Shown: positions 14,802 through 22,077 of the stretch, one piece after another
How the letters are laid out: every line of letters starts with the position of its first letter
How positions within the stretch are numbered: the stretch's first letter is position 1
Assembly: GCA_964580575.1 (NCBI GenBank)
Contig: CAZOLJ010000073.1
Location: 1 to 22,126 of the forward strand
Source: CAVPDE01 sp964580575
Lineage (GTDB): Bacteria > Desulfobacterota > DSM-4660 > Desulfatiglandales > HGW-15
Length of the DNA: 22,126 nt
Direction: 5' to 3'
Translations under genes and position numbers: made by a program
Notes under the pieces: generated by a model
Seen by the model: only the letters and a program-made list of their open reading frames with translations
Database searches by the model: none
Told to the model about the DNA's origin: nothing

Positions 14802-14906
14802 AGTGACAAGTAACAAGTGACAAGTGACAAGAAGAAAGTAACTCGTTACTCGTCATTTGTTACTGTAAGTTCAACGGACAACGGACTACTGACAACGGAC
14901 AACCCC
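14802..14906. repeat. Heptad-repeat element D (livF-cupin spacer)
   Basis: Fifteen consecutive 7-nt blocks fill the whole spacer. First AGTGACA, AGTAACA, AGTGACA, AGTGACA (14802-14829), then AGAAGAA as centre, then AGTAACT, CGTTACT, CGTCATT, TGTTACT (14837-14864), which is the inverted arm. GTAAGTT follows, then a second unit type, CAACGGA, CAACGGA, CTACTGA, CAACGGA, CAACCCC (14872-14906). The first two arms align as inverted repeats at 20 of 28 positions. The array runs to two bases before the cupin ATG. Confidence 0.8.
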
Positions 14907-14908
14907 TC

Positions 14909-15232
14909 ATGAACCATTTTGTTTTCAAAGACATGACTCCCAGAAAGCCTGGCCCCGGCGTTGAAATGCGGGTGATCCACGGCGAGAAGATGACCATGGT
15001 TTTCTTCAAGCTGGAACCCGGCGCAGGAGTGCCTCTCCACGCTCACCCCCACGAGCAAATCGGCACAGTCCTGAAAGGTTCGATTGAATTGGTTGTAGCT
15101 GATGAAAAGAGAATCGTCCACGAAGGGGAAGCCTATCACGTGCCTTCCAACGTCCTTCATGGAGGAAAATGTGGCGAGTCCCCTTCGGAGATTATAGAGG
15201 TCTTCTCTCCAGTGCGGGAAGATCTGCGCTGA
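14909..15232 (+). CDS. Small single-domain cupin protein
   Basis: A 107-residue protein with one cupin barrel. Motif 1 is visible as GVPLHAHPHEQIGTVLKG, with candidate metal ligands H45, H47 and E50. Motif 2 is GEAYHVPSNVLHG, with the final His as fourth ligand. Such small cupins bind Mn, Fe, Zn or Ni and include sugar-processing enzymes (KdgF-like), dioxygenases and sensors; the activity cannot be told. The ATG has no Shine-Dalgarno because a heptad-repeat array fills the upstream region. It is the last plus-strand gene before the convergent response regulator gene, with nine bases between their stops. It may be read through from the liv operon. Confidence 0.8.
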   Translation: MNHFVFKDMTPRKPGPGVEMRVIHGEKMTMVFFKLEPGAGVPLHAHPHEQIGTVLKGSIELVVADEKRIVHEGEAYHVPSNVLHGGKCGESPSEIIEVFSPVREDLR

Positions 15233-15241
15233 GCCTGCCCC

Positions 15242-16594
15242 TCACTTTTCCTTCTTCTGAGCGGATGCCCCCATTTTCGAGAGAAGCGTGTTGCGGTGAA
15301 CCCCGAGGATGAGAGCGGCCTGGGTCCTGTTTCCGTCCACGCTCTCGAGAACCTCCCCAATGTACTCCTGCTCAAAGGCCTCCACGGCTTCCTTGAGGTT
15401 CAGCCCTTTTATTTTGGGCTTGGCCACACTCAGGATCGAGATGTCCTGAAGTTGAATGACTGAATCCCTGGAAATTGTGAAACATCTTTCCACGAGATTC
15501 TGAAGCTCCCGCACGTTTCCCGGCCAGTCGTATTCCGTGAGAACTTTGATGGCTTCTTTGGAAAAGGTTTTGGCCGGCTTCCCGGATCTCTTGGCATTAA
15601 TCTTAAGAAAGTGATCAATCAGAAGAGGGATATCTCTTTTCCTCTGTCTCAGAGGCGGGAGCTGAATGGGCAGGACATGGAGGCGATAGAATAGATCTTC
15701 ACGGAAGGCGCCTGACTGGATGAGCTGGGTCAGATCCTTGTTCGATGCGGCAAGGAATCGAACATCCAGCTTGATGACCTTGGTGGTTCCCAGCCTTTCA
15801 AATTCCTTCTCCTGGATGACCCTGAGCAGTTTTGCCTGCATGTTCACATCGAGGGTATCGATGTCGTCCAGGAAGACCGTGCCCTTGTTGGCGATTTCCA
15901 GCTTGCCCAGAGTGGTTCTGAGGGCGCCGGTGAACGCTCCCTTGTGATATCCGAAGAGTTCGCTTTCCACGAGGGTAGGGGGGATCGCTGCGCAGGCGAT
16001 CACCACAAAGGGTTGGTCTTTCCTCGGGCTCAATCGATGGATGGCTCGCGCCACCAGTTCCTTCCCTGTCCCGCTCTCTCCCTGAATCAGGACGGCCCCA
16101 TCGCTGCCTGCGATACTGGAAATGAGATCGAAAACCTTGTTCATTCGCTCGTCTTCACCGATGATTTCATCAAAGGGCCGAACCCGGTCCAGCTCGTTTC
16201 GGAGATAAGTGACCTGCTTCATCAGGTTCCGCTTCTCCAGAGCTCGGTTAATGATGTTGATCACGTCGTCGACAAGGAAGGGCTTGATGATGTACTCGTA
16301 GGCGCCCAGCTTGATGGCTCGCACCGCGCTCTGAATCTCCTTGACCGCCGTGACCATGATGACTTCGGGGTTGGGGTCCAGGGCCTTGAGTTTTTCCAGA
16401 AGATCGAGACCGTTGACGTCGGGCAGCAGAATGTCGAGGAGAATCAGATCCACGGGATTCTTGGTGAGGAATTCCTCGGCTTCTTTCCCATTTTCGGCGA
16501 GGAGCACGTTGAAGTGATCCTTGAGAACCATCTTGAAGGACTGTCGGATGCCGTTTTCGTCATCGACGACAAGTATGGTGGCGAGCTTATCCAT
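15242..16594 (-). CDS. Sigma54-dependent response regulator (NtrC family)
   Basis: A 450-residue transcription activator. The receiver domain (1-120) has acidic pair D11/D12, phosphoacceptor D54, T82 and K104. The AAA+ sigma54-activation domain (about 142-380) has Walker A GESGTGKE (172-179), the sigma54 contact loop GAFTGA (219-224), Walker B VFLDDID and the arginine-finger region FREDLFYRL. The C-terminal Fis-type helix-turn-helix contains NRTQAALILGVHRNTLL. The start is uncertain: GTG 16612, ATG 16603 and ATG 16594 are all in frame. The last is chosen because it gives the usual short lead before ILVVDDE, and GGGAG lies upstream. It diverges from the histidine kinase gene, its likely partner. 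No convincing -24/-12 promoter was found nearby. Confidence 0.92.
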   Translation of the reverse strand: MDKLATILVVDDENGIRQSFKMVLKDHFNVLLAENGKEAEEFLTKNPVDLILLDILLPDVNGLDLLEKLKALDPNPEVIMVTAVKEIQSAVRAIKLGAYEYIIKPFLVDDVINIINRALEKRNLMKQVTYLRNELDRVRPFDEIIGEDERMNKVFDLISSIAGSDGAVLIQGESGTGKELVARAIHRLSPRKDQPFVVIACAAIPPTLVESELFGYHKGAFTGALRTTLGKLEIANKGTVFLDDIDTLDVNMQAKLLRVIQEKEFERLGTTKVIKLDVRFLAASNKDLTQLIQSGAFREDLFYRLHVLPIQLPPLRQRKRDIPLLIDHFLKINAKRSGKPAKTFSKEAIKVLTEYDWPGNVRELQNLVERCFTISRDSVIQLQDISILSVAKPKIKGLNLKEAVEAFEQEYIGEVLESVDGNRTQAALILGVHRNTLLSKMGASAQKKEK

Positions 16595-16666
16595 GGATTT
16601 CATCACTCCCACAGGTGGATCTGCATAGCCGGTTGGTGCGATCAGGAGTCTTTACAAACGAAATGA

Positions 16667-16696
16667 GTTATAGTAGAATAAAGCGCATTTACTCAA
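16667..16696 (-). promoter_or_regulatory. Candidate sigma70 promoter for the NtrC-type regulator
   Basis: On the minus strand TTGAGT (16696-16691) and TATAAC (16672-16667) are separated by 18 bases. They match the -35 and -10 consensus at four and five of six bases. The leader to the regulator start would be about 65 bases. Confidence 0.5.
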
Positions 16697-16716
16697 AGAA
16701 CGCGATAAGGCTACTT

Positions 16717-16731
16717 TGTAATCATATTACA
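16717..16731. promoter_or_regulatory. Small palindrome at the kinase start (possible operator)
   Basis: TGTAAT and ATTACA form six-base arms around CAT, ending five bases before the first kinase ATG. The position in the divergent promoter region fits a regulator binding site, but it is short and A+T-rich, so chance is possible. Confidence 0.3.
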
Positions 16732-16736
16732 TCACT

Positions 16737-18773
16737 ATGCAGGCTGTATGCAATAAAATGGAAAAAGAAGTCAGCTGCGTCAACACGAGAACCGTCTTCG
16801 ATTATGTCAAGGCTCACAATAGCGGCGATTGTTCCGGCCTCCTCGGTAAGCTCGACCCGGAAATCGACGCCCTTGCCCAACCCGAGGAGTTTCTCCGAGA
16901 TCCAAACAACTGGATTTCATGCGCTGTTACGTCGGAACTCCATCGACGTGCGAAGGCCATTCTGGATGACCCGCAAGCTCCGTACAAAATTGCTCGGTTC
17001 GCCATAGAGAATGTCTCGCTCGGCTACATCCAGAAGATTTTTGTAAAAGCCTTCTGGTCAACCAAAACGGCACTCCGACACATCCAGAAAATAAATGACA
17101 AGTTCAACAGGAGCAAGAAGGTCGAACTGGTGCGGGTCGGGAAAAACGAAGCCGTGGTGAGACTTCACTGGGACCACAGGATGGGGGTCTCAAAGGATCT
17201 CTGCCTTTATAACCAAGGCAACTACACCTTTATGCCCCTCACCTGGGGAAGCACACCCCTCACGCTGGAGGAAGTATGCTGTTCGTTCGAGGGAGGGGAG
17301 TACTGTGAATATCACTTAAGGTGGCCTGCGAGAAACAGACTTCACGAAGTCTATTCAAGGTTTTACACTTCAAACTCGGTGATTACAGAGACCATCAAGG
17401 AGATGGAGGCGGACAAGAAAATCATCGAACAGAAATATGAGGAGGTCAATCGACTCAATCAGGAACTCAACAGAAAAATCAGACAGCTGACAGCGATACA
17501 AGAAACCGGAAAAGCCATTCTGTCTGTTTTGGATATCGAGGAACTCCTGGGCGTCATCATGAATTTGCTCTCAAGCGTATGCCAGATCAACCGTGGTATC
17601 ATCATGCTGGTCAATGAGGAGAGTGCAAGTTTGGAGTATATTCACGGCATAGGGTTCGATCACCAAACCTTTGAGGCGATCAAAGATTACAAGGTCCCGC
17701 TCCATCGCGTCAGCAACATGCTGGTCCGAGTCGCCAGCGCAGGCCGCTCAGAATATATCCCCGAGATAAAAGAATCGAGTCTGAAGAGAGACAATATCCT
17801 TTTGAGACAGGGAAGGCCCGTCTCTGCTTTTGTAGTCCCCCTGATTACGCGGTCGAAGGTGATCGGGATCATGGCGACGGATGGTATTGACGGGAAAGGG
17901 GTCCCTCAAGAGACCAGGGAGATCCTGGAGATTTTTGCTCCGCAGATTGCCATCGCCATAGAAAATGCCAAGCTCTACAAAAGCGTTCAGGATAAGATGG
18001 AGGAACTCAAACACTCCCAATCCTTGCTGAGTCGCGCAGAGAAATTCTCTTTCCTGGGAAACTTGGCTGCGCGACTGGCCCACGAAATCAAGAATCCCAT
18101 GACCGCCATCGGCACCTTCATCCAGCTTTTGCCTCACAAATACGATGATGAGGAATTCAGGCGCGATTTCTATCAGGTTGCAATGGAAGAAACCATGAGG
18201 GTGAACAATCTCATTACGGAGCTCTTGGACCTGGTGAGACCAAAGGAGTCTCATTTTGCTTACGGAGATCTCCACGAACTGATTAAAAAAATGATTCTCC
18301 TCGTGTCACCCCAAAGTAGGGGGAAACAGATCGAAATTGCGTGTCAATTCGACGAGGCTGTTGCGCAGGTTTGGATGGACTCGGAGAAGGTAAAACAGGT
18401 GATCCTAAACCTTTTGGCCAATGCTCTGGATTTCACACCCCAGGGGGGTAAAATTAGAGTCGTCACCAAGCACCAGTTAGAGAAGGATGGTCATCGTAGT
18501 GCTGTGATCGAAGTGAAGGATAGCGGCGTGGGAATATCCCCGTCTGACATCAATAAAATTTTTGATCCCTATTTCACGACTAAACACAAAAGCAGCATGC
18601 ACAAGGGGACAGGCCTTGGACTTTTTATCGCGCATCAGCACATGCAGGATCACGGCGGAACAATCGAGGTGAGCAGCAACGTCAACAAAGGAGCTACTTT
18701 TATTGTGACTATCCCCGAGACCGTCACTTCTCAATCCAGCCAGGAAAGCATCAAAGAAGCCCATGCAAGTTGA
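16737..18773 (+). CDS. Soluble multidomain sensor histidine kinase
   Basis: A 678-residue kinase with no membrane segment, hence cytoplasmic. Residues 14-200 form an unidentified sensory domain ending with a Cys-rich CCSFEGGEYCEYH (181-193). A coiled coil follows at about 215-250, then a GAF domain at about 255-412 and a HisKA domain with phosphoacceptor H449 in LAHEIKNP. The ATPase domain has N-box N562, G1 DSGVGI (595-600), FDPYFTTK and G2 GTGLGL (624-629). All catalytic boxes are intact. Starts at 16737 and 16758 are both possible; neither has a Shine-Dalgarno. The gene diverges from the NtrC-type regulator and overlaps the next gene by 11 bases, so the sensor, the enolase-like enzyme and the PP-loop protein probably form one operon. 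The N-terminal end with Gly-x-x-Cys-x-Tyr faintly recalls V4R-type ligand domains. Confidence 0.92.
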   Translation: MQAVCNKMEKEVSCVNTRTVFDYVKAHNSGDCSGLLGKLDPEIDALAQPEEFLRDPNNWISCAVTSELHRRAKAILDDPQAPYKIARFAIENVSLGYIQKIFVKAFWSTKTALRHIQKINDKFNRSKKVELVRVGKNEAVVRLHWDHRMGVSKDLCLYNQGNYTFMPLTWGSTPLTLEEVCCSFEGGEYCEYHLRWPARNRLHEVYSRFYTSNSVITETIKEMEADKKIIEQKYEEVNRLNQELNRKIRQLTAIQETGKAILSVLDIEELLGVIMNLLSSVCQINRGIIMLVNEESASLEYIHGIGFDHQTFEAIKDYKVPLHRVSNMLVRVASAGRSEYIPEIKESSLKRDNILLRQGRPVSAFVVPLITRSKVIGIMATDGIDGKGVPQETREILEIFAPQIAIAIENAKLYKSVQDKMEELKHSQSLLSRAEKFSFLGNLAARLAHEIKNPMTAIGTFIQLLPHKYDDEEFRRDFYQVAMEETMRVNNLITELLDLVRPKESHFAYGDLHELIKKMILLVSPQSRGKQIEIACQFDEAVAQVWMDSEKVKQVILNLLANALDFTPQGGKIRVVTKHQLEKDGHRSAVIEVKDSGVGISPSDINKIFDPYFTTKHKSSMHKGTGLGLFIAHQHMQDHGGTIEVSSNVNKGATFIVTIPETVTSQSSQESIKEAHAS

Positions 18774-19920
18774 AAGCGTCAAGATCTATAAAATAACGCT
18801 TCCATTTCAAGGCCGTTTTGCCATATCCCTACGTGAGGGCCGCTCCTCGACGCGCATTGTGGTTGAGGTCAGCGCGGATCAGGGGAGGGTGAAAGGATAC
18901 GGGGAGGCGGTCCCCATTGAATCTGTCACCGGTGAGACGCCTGAGACCGTGACGAAGGATGTGAGGTCTTATGTTTCCGGAGGCTCTTTCCCTCACCCTC
19001 TCACAGGCGTTTTTCAGATTTGGGATTTTATCGAGCAACTGCCCAGAGGCAAGGAGCACAATGGAGCCCTTTGTGCCACAGAGATGGCGCTGTTGGACGC
19101 TCTAGGCAAGGAGCAGAGAAGATCTGTTCTAGCCTATCTTCCCCAGCAGTGGGCCACTCCGTGTATTCACTATGGAGCACCCATCACTCTGGGGGACAGG
19201 GGCAGGATAGAGCAGCTCTGTAAAATGATTAAGGGCATCGGAATGCGGCACCTGAGAATAAAGATGGGATCGGATTTCGATCAGAACAAAACGGCGCTGG
19301 AAACGGTTTGGGAAGTGTTCGGGACTGATTGCGAGAAGCGGGCTGATCCGAACGGGATTTGGGATTTTGACCTTGCGATGCGTCATCTGCCTCTTCTGGC
19401 AAAATACCAGGTCAAGATCATCGAGGAACCCATGCCCCGAACGCGCGCAGGATTCCCGGAGCTTGCTGAAGCGGCACGGGCGATGGATCTGACCCTGATG
19501 GCGTGCGAATCGGCTCCCACTCTCCAGGAGGTGAAGACCATTATCGATGAGGGACAGTACGGGATGTTTAACGTGAAGTTGTGCCGCAGCGGCGGTTTCC
19601 ACCGGACGCTCCAGATCATCGATCACTTGCGCAAGAAAAAAATCCCTTTTCAGATCGGTTGCACGCTGGGAGAGGCAGGACTTCTATCTGCGGCGGGAAG
19701 AGCGCTAGGCCTCGTTTGCTCCGATGCGATCACCTATGACGGATCCTACGATCGATTCTTGCTCAAGGAAAACATTATCGAGGAGGATATCTCCTTTGGG
19801 CTCGGCGGAAAAGCAGGTCCTTTGGGTGGATACGGCCTGGGCGTGACGGTGAAGAGCGAAAAACTCTCTCGCCTCAGCGATTTTTCAGATTTTGTGAGTC
19901 TAGAAAGAGCGTGTTTATGA
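18763..19920 (+). CDS. Enolase-superfamily protein, muconate-cycloisomerase/dipeptide-epimerase subgroup
   Basis: A 385-residue cytoplasmic enzyme-like protein. The N-terminal capping domain spans about 1-125 (VESVKIYKITLPF, GYGEAVPI), followed by the barrel. Of the general-base lysines, K167 is in LRIKMG (R165 replaces the first Lys of the usual K-x-K) and K272 is in NVKLCRSGG. Two metal ligands are clear: D195 in RADPN and E221 in IIEEP. At the third ligand the usual Asp-Glu is Cys-Glu (C248-E249 in MACES), which is unusual. Members of this group racemise or epimerise dipeptides, or cyclise and dehydrate acids. The substitution argues for altered chemistry or loss of activity. The ATG lies inside the end of the kinase gene, suggesting translational coupling. 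Confidence 0.85.
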   Translation: MQVESVKIYKITLPFQGRFAISLREGRSSTRIVVEVSADQGRVKGYGEAVPIESVTGETPETVTKDVRSYVSGGSFPHPLTGVFQIWDFIEQLPRGKEHNGALCATEMALLDALGKEQRRSVLAYLPQQWATPCIHYGAPITLGDRGRIEQLCKMIKGIGMRHLRIKMGSDFDQNKTALETVWEVFGTDCEKRADPNGIWDFDLAMRHLPLLAKYQVKIIEEPMPRTRAGFPELAEAARAMDLTLMACESAPTLQEVKTIIDEGQYGMFNVKLCRSGGFHRTLQIIDHLRKKKIPFQIGCTLGEAGLLSAAGRALGLVCSDAITYDGSYDRFLLKENIIEEDISFGLGGKAGPLGGYGLGVTVKSEKLSRLSDFSDFVSLERACL

Positions 19921-19940
19921 AGGAAGGAGATCGATAGACG

Positions 19941-20741
19941 ATGAATTTTGATGCCTGGCTGGAAGACCACCGCGACACCTTGAGAACTTTCTCTGGAAAA
20001 AGAGTTTTCCTGCTCTTTTCTGGAGGCAAAGACTCCTCGCTCTGCCTCCATTTCATGTCGAGAGCAAGGAAGCATTTCGGCTTTGATTTGGAAGCCCATG
20101 CGGGAGCGTATCCTCTTCATCGATATACGCGCCAGGAAAGGGAAAGGTTATCAGCCTTCTGGCGTGATCGTGGTGTAGAAATCACCTGGTATGATATGGG
20201 CGTCAGTGATGATCCTATGGAAGGGACCTTTCAGCCGTGCCTCTTTTGTCAGAAGGTCCGAAGGGATATGCTGAACAAGGTGCTCGACGACACGGTGGAA
20301 CACTGGGAGAATCTTGTCCTCGTCGTCAGTTTTACGCTGTGGGATATCGTGAGCTATTCACTGGAACATGTCGTTGCTGGGTTTTGTTTCAATTCACAAG
20401 AGGGCGATTACCTCCGGAAAAAGCGATTGAGAGAAACAGTACAGCGATTCTATCCTGTTTTGAAAATGAAGGAAGGATACACCGTTTTCAGGCCCCTACT
20501 GCGCTTCAACGAGAGTGACGTTATTGCAGAGGTGCAACATGATGGGATTCCCCTTCTTTCCATCCCCTGTAAATACAAAGACTTCAGGCCCAAGAGATCT
20601 CTGCAAAAGTACTATGAGCAGATGGGGCTACGTTTTGATTACGACGAAGTGTTTAAGTTCGCAAAACAAACCATGGGTCTTGGCGACACTTCCGAGTTCA
20701 TGGGCATGGATAAAGAGCAGTATTTGACAAAGATATTCTGA
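19941..20741 (+). CDS. PP-loop ATPase, TtcA/TtuA-like (probable Fe-S-dependent thiolase)
   Basis: A 266-residue protein of the adenine nucleotide alpha-hydrolase fold. The PP-loop SGGKDS lies at 27-32. Three cysteines match the pattern that holds the [4Fe-4S] cluster in tRNA thiolases TtcA and TtuA: C100 and C103 in PCLFCQKVRR, and C210 in SIPCKYKDFRPKR. The TtcA-like segment RPLLRFNESDVIAEV precedes the last Cys. The zinc fingers of TtuA are absent. By family, it would activate a substrate with ATP and transfer sulfur, classically to a tRNA base; the true substrate here is unknown. AAGGAG lies about 10 bases before the ATG. The 20-base gap to the enolase-like gene suggests one operon. A housekeeping tRNA-modifying role is possible, but the neighbours are atypical for that. 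Confidence 0.82.
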   Translation: MNFDAWLEDHRDTLRTFSGKRVFLLFSGGKDSSLCLHFMSRARKHFGFDLEAHAGAYPLHRYTRQERERLSAFWRDRGVEITWYDMGVSDDPMEGTFQPCLFCQKVRRDMLNKVLDDTVEHWENLVLVVSFTLWDIVSYSLEHVVAGFCFNSQEGDYLRKKRLRETVQRFYPVLKMKEGYTVFRPLLRFNESDVIAEVQHDGIPLLSIPCKYKDFRPKRSLQKYYEQMGLRFDYDEVFKFAKQTMGLGDTSEFMGMDKEQYLTKIF

Positions 20742-21080
20742 GCTTTTCAAATCCTTTCCATCCAAACCCAACTCAGAGTCCAGTCCCGGCTTTTTCCCCT
20801 TTCGAAAGAGAACCACGATCTCGATTCAGGAAAATAATTGTTGAAAAAGAAGGGGAGAAAAAGTTATAATTTTGCGAAATTCAGCAAAAATAAGAATTAG
20901 TTACGCAAGGAACGCGAGAAAAAAACCAAGACAATTGAAAAGGTTTTCTGGAAGAGAGCGCTTTCATTGAGTGTTCGCAAAGGGGCTGGGGCCCCTGGCC
21001 TCGGAAAGAGAAGGGATCTCTCCCAGCCTGAAAAACAAGGTTGAGCGTCTCGACGAACGAGAGCAGAGGAGATGAGGGCA
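20742..21080. other. Intergenic region upstream of the orphan response regulator
   Basis: I see no gene in these 339 bases. The first part is C/T-rich and has no clear terminator for the PP-loop gene. The middle is A+T-rich and holds the strong promoter at 20841-20870. The downstream leader carries a small hairpin, AGGGGC (20981-20986) with GCCCCT (20991-20996) around TGGG. The leader would be about 200 bases. Confidence 0.6.
20841..20870 (+). promoter_or_regulatory. Sigma70 promoter of the single-domain response regulator
   Basis: TTGAAA (20841-20846), five of six -35 bases, is followed after 18 bases by a perfect TATAAT (20865-20870) in A+T-rich DNA. It faces the response regulator gene, whose start is 210 bases downstream. 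Confidence 0.7.
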
Positions 21081-21470
21081 ATGAGAAAACGGACGATTCT
21101 GGTAGTGGACGACGATCAGTCGATCCTCCTGATTCTGTCGGATTCTCTCAGTCAAGTCGGCTATGACGTGCTCACCGCAAACAATGTGGCGTCTTGCCTG
21201 GAGATCTTCAGCACTCGATCCAAAGACATAGTCCTTGCCATGCTCGACATCAAAATAGGAGCGGAGAGCGGTTTCGACCTGGCAGACACTCTGGAGGACA
21301 AGTTTCGATTTCACCGCTACGTGTTCCTCACCGCATTTTTCTGGGAGGAGAAAACGCTGGAGCAGCTGCTCCAGAGAGGCAAGCCCTACTTCGAGAAGCC
21401 GCTCAAGTTCGAGAAAGAGCTTTTGCCTTTCCTCAAGCAGTATTTCGGCGATGAGCAGAGAGGATCTTAA
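21081..21470 (+). CDS. Single-domain response regulator (CheY-like receiver)
   Basis: A 129-residue stand-alone receiver domain. Acidic pocket D10-D12, phosphoacceptor D56 (in AMLDIKIG), T84 and K106 (in YFEKPLK) are all present, so it should accept a phosphoryl group. The segment after D56, IKIGAESGFDL, lacks the usual Met-Pro. There is no output domain, so it must act through a partner or as a phosphorelay step. The ATG at 21081 is chosen over 21072 because AGAGGAG touches 21072 but is 9 bases from 21081, and MRKRTILVVDDD is the usual receiver start. An overlapping remnant of a kinase ATPase domain follows, so the gene may once have been paired with that kinase. Confidence 0.9.
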   Translation: MRKRTILVVDDDQSILLILSDSLSQVGYDVLTANNVASCLEIFSTRSKDIVLAMLDIKIGAESGFDLADTLEDKFRFHRYVFLTAFFWEEKTLEQLLQRGKPYFEKPLKFEKELLPFLKQYFGDEQRGS

Positions 21471-21618
21471 GGGGGGAAACAGGAACAGCCTGCAGCAGGT
21501 CTTCATCGACCTCGCCATCATTGCCTCAATCCTTCATCAGCACCACGCGGGGATCTCCGTGGAAAGCGAAGCGGGAAAAGGGACCCAATTCAAAATTTCC
21601 TTTCCTGCCGCCTCCTGA
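21451..21618 (+). pseudogene. Remnant of a histidine kinase C-terminal ATPase domain
   Basis: This frame encodes 55 residues. The last 35 clearly match the end of a kinase HATPase domain: IDLAIIASILHQHHAG, then ISVESEAGKGTQFKISFP. The N-, G1- and F-boxes are missing and the G2 Gly motif is degraded to FIDLA. The open frame happens to start with an ATG inside the response regulator gene, overlapping it by 20 bases, but there is no Shine-Dalgarno. It is best read as a deletion remnant of a kinase gene, lying next to an IS element. Confidence 0.7.
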
Positions 21619-21668
21619 GAACGTCATCTTTTTACCCCTTTCCTGTTGACCCTCTCTGTGACTGCTTA

Positions 21669-21760
21669 TTCCGGGGAAAGTGTCCAGGTGTTCCGGGGGA
21701 AAGCGTCCACCTGTTCCGAGGATATCCGTCCACGTGTTCCGAAGGAAAGTGTCCGGGCTC
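21669..21760. repeat. IS21-type terminal tandem repeats (about 23 bp)
   Basis: After a TTCCG at 21669 come units of 22, 23 and 23 bases (21674-21695, 21696-21718, 21719-21741), each ending TTCCG and containing GTCCA near the middle, then a partial fourth unit with GTCCG (21742-21760). Multiple transposase-binding repeats at the ends are a hallmark of IS21 elements. Confidence 0.75.
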
Positions 21761-21787
21761 ATCGGAGCGTAGCGACGCTGGAGTTTC

Positions 21788-22063
21788 CTATTTTTCAGAG
21801 TCTTTATTCTTTGTCAAGTCTGAACGCAGTTTTCTCATGGAATCTCCCTTGAGGTTGATTTTGTGTGCGTTGTGAACAAGGCGATCGAGGATGGCGTCAG
21901 CGATGGTTGCCTCTTTGATGTTGTCATGCCAACGATCGATGGGCAATTGAGTGACGACCACGGTGGAAGAGAGTCCGTGCCGTTCTTCCACGACCTCCAA
22001 GAGATCCCGTCTTTCTGGTGAGCTCATGGGCGTGAGCCCGAGATCGTCGATAAATGTTACGCT
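21788..22063 (-). pseudogene. istB: IstB-type IS21 ATPase, truncated
   Basis: IstB is the AAA+ helper of the IS21 transposase. The frame ends at TAG (21788-21790) and reads back through DSMRKLRSDL, AILDRLVHNAHKINLKG, TQLPIDRWHD and SSPERRDLLEVVEERHG to FIDDLGLTP, which holds the Walker B Asp pair. These are strongly typical. Only 91 of about 250 residues are present; an in-frame TGA at 22064-22066 and unrelated sequence follow. Walker A and the N-terminus are missing. Thus it is an interrupted copy, or the window edge joins another sequence. Confidence 0.8.
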
Positions 22064-22077
22064 TCACATTTATCGAC
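22046..22077. repeat. Perfect 12-bp inverted repeat at the istB break
   Basis: GTCGATAAATGT (22046-22057) and ACATTTATCGAC (22066-22077) flank the eight bases TACGCTTC. The left arm is inside the istB frame and the right arm is just beyond its break. Past it, AATGTTGAG occurs twice (around 22079 and 22096). It could mark a secondary insertion, a rearrangement or an assembly fold-back. Confidence 0.7.

Noticed and set aside
14802..14906. CRISPR-like reading of the heptad array
   Set aside because: Units are only 7 nt with no unique spacers, and no cas genes are present.
15944..16666. Plus-strand open frame of 240 codons opposite the NtrC-type regulator
   Set aside because: It mirrors the conserved receiver and AAA+ coding sequence and has no domain or ribosome site of its own.
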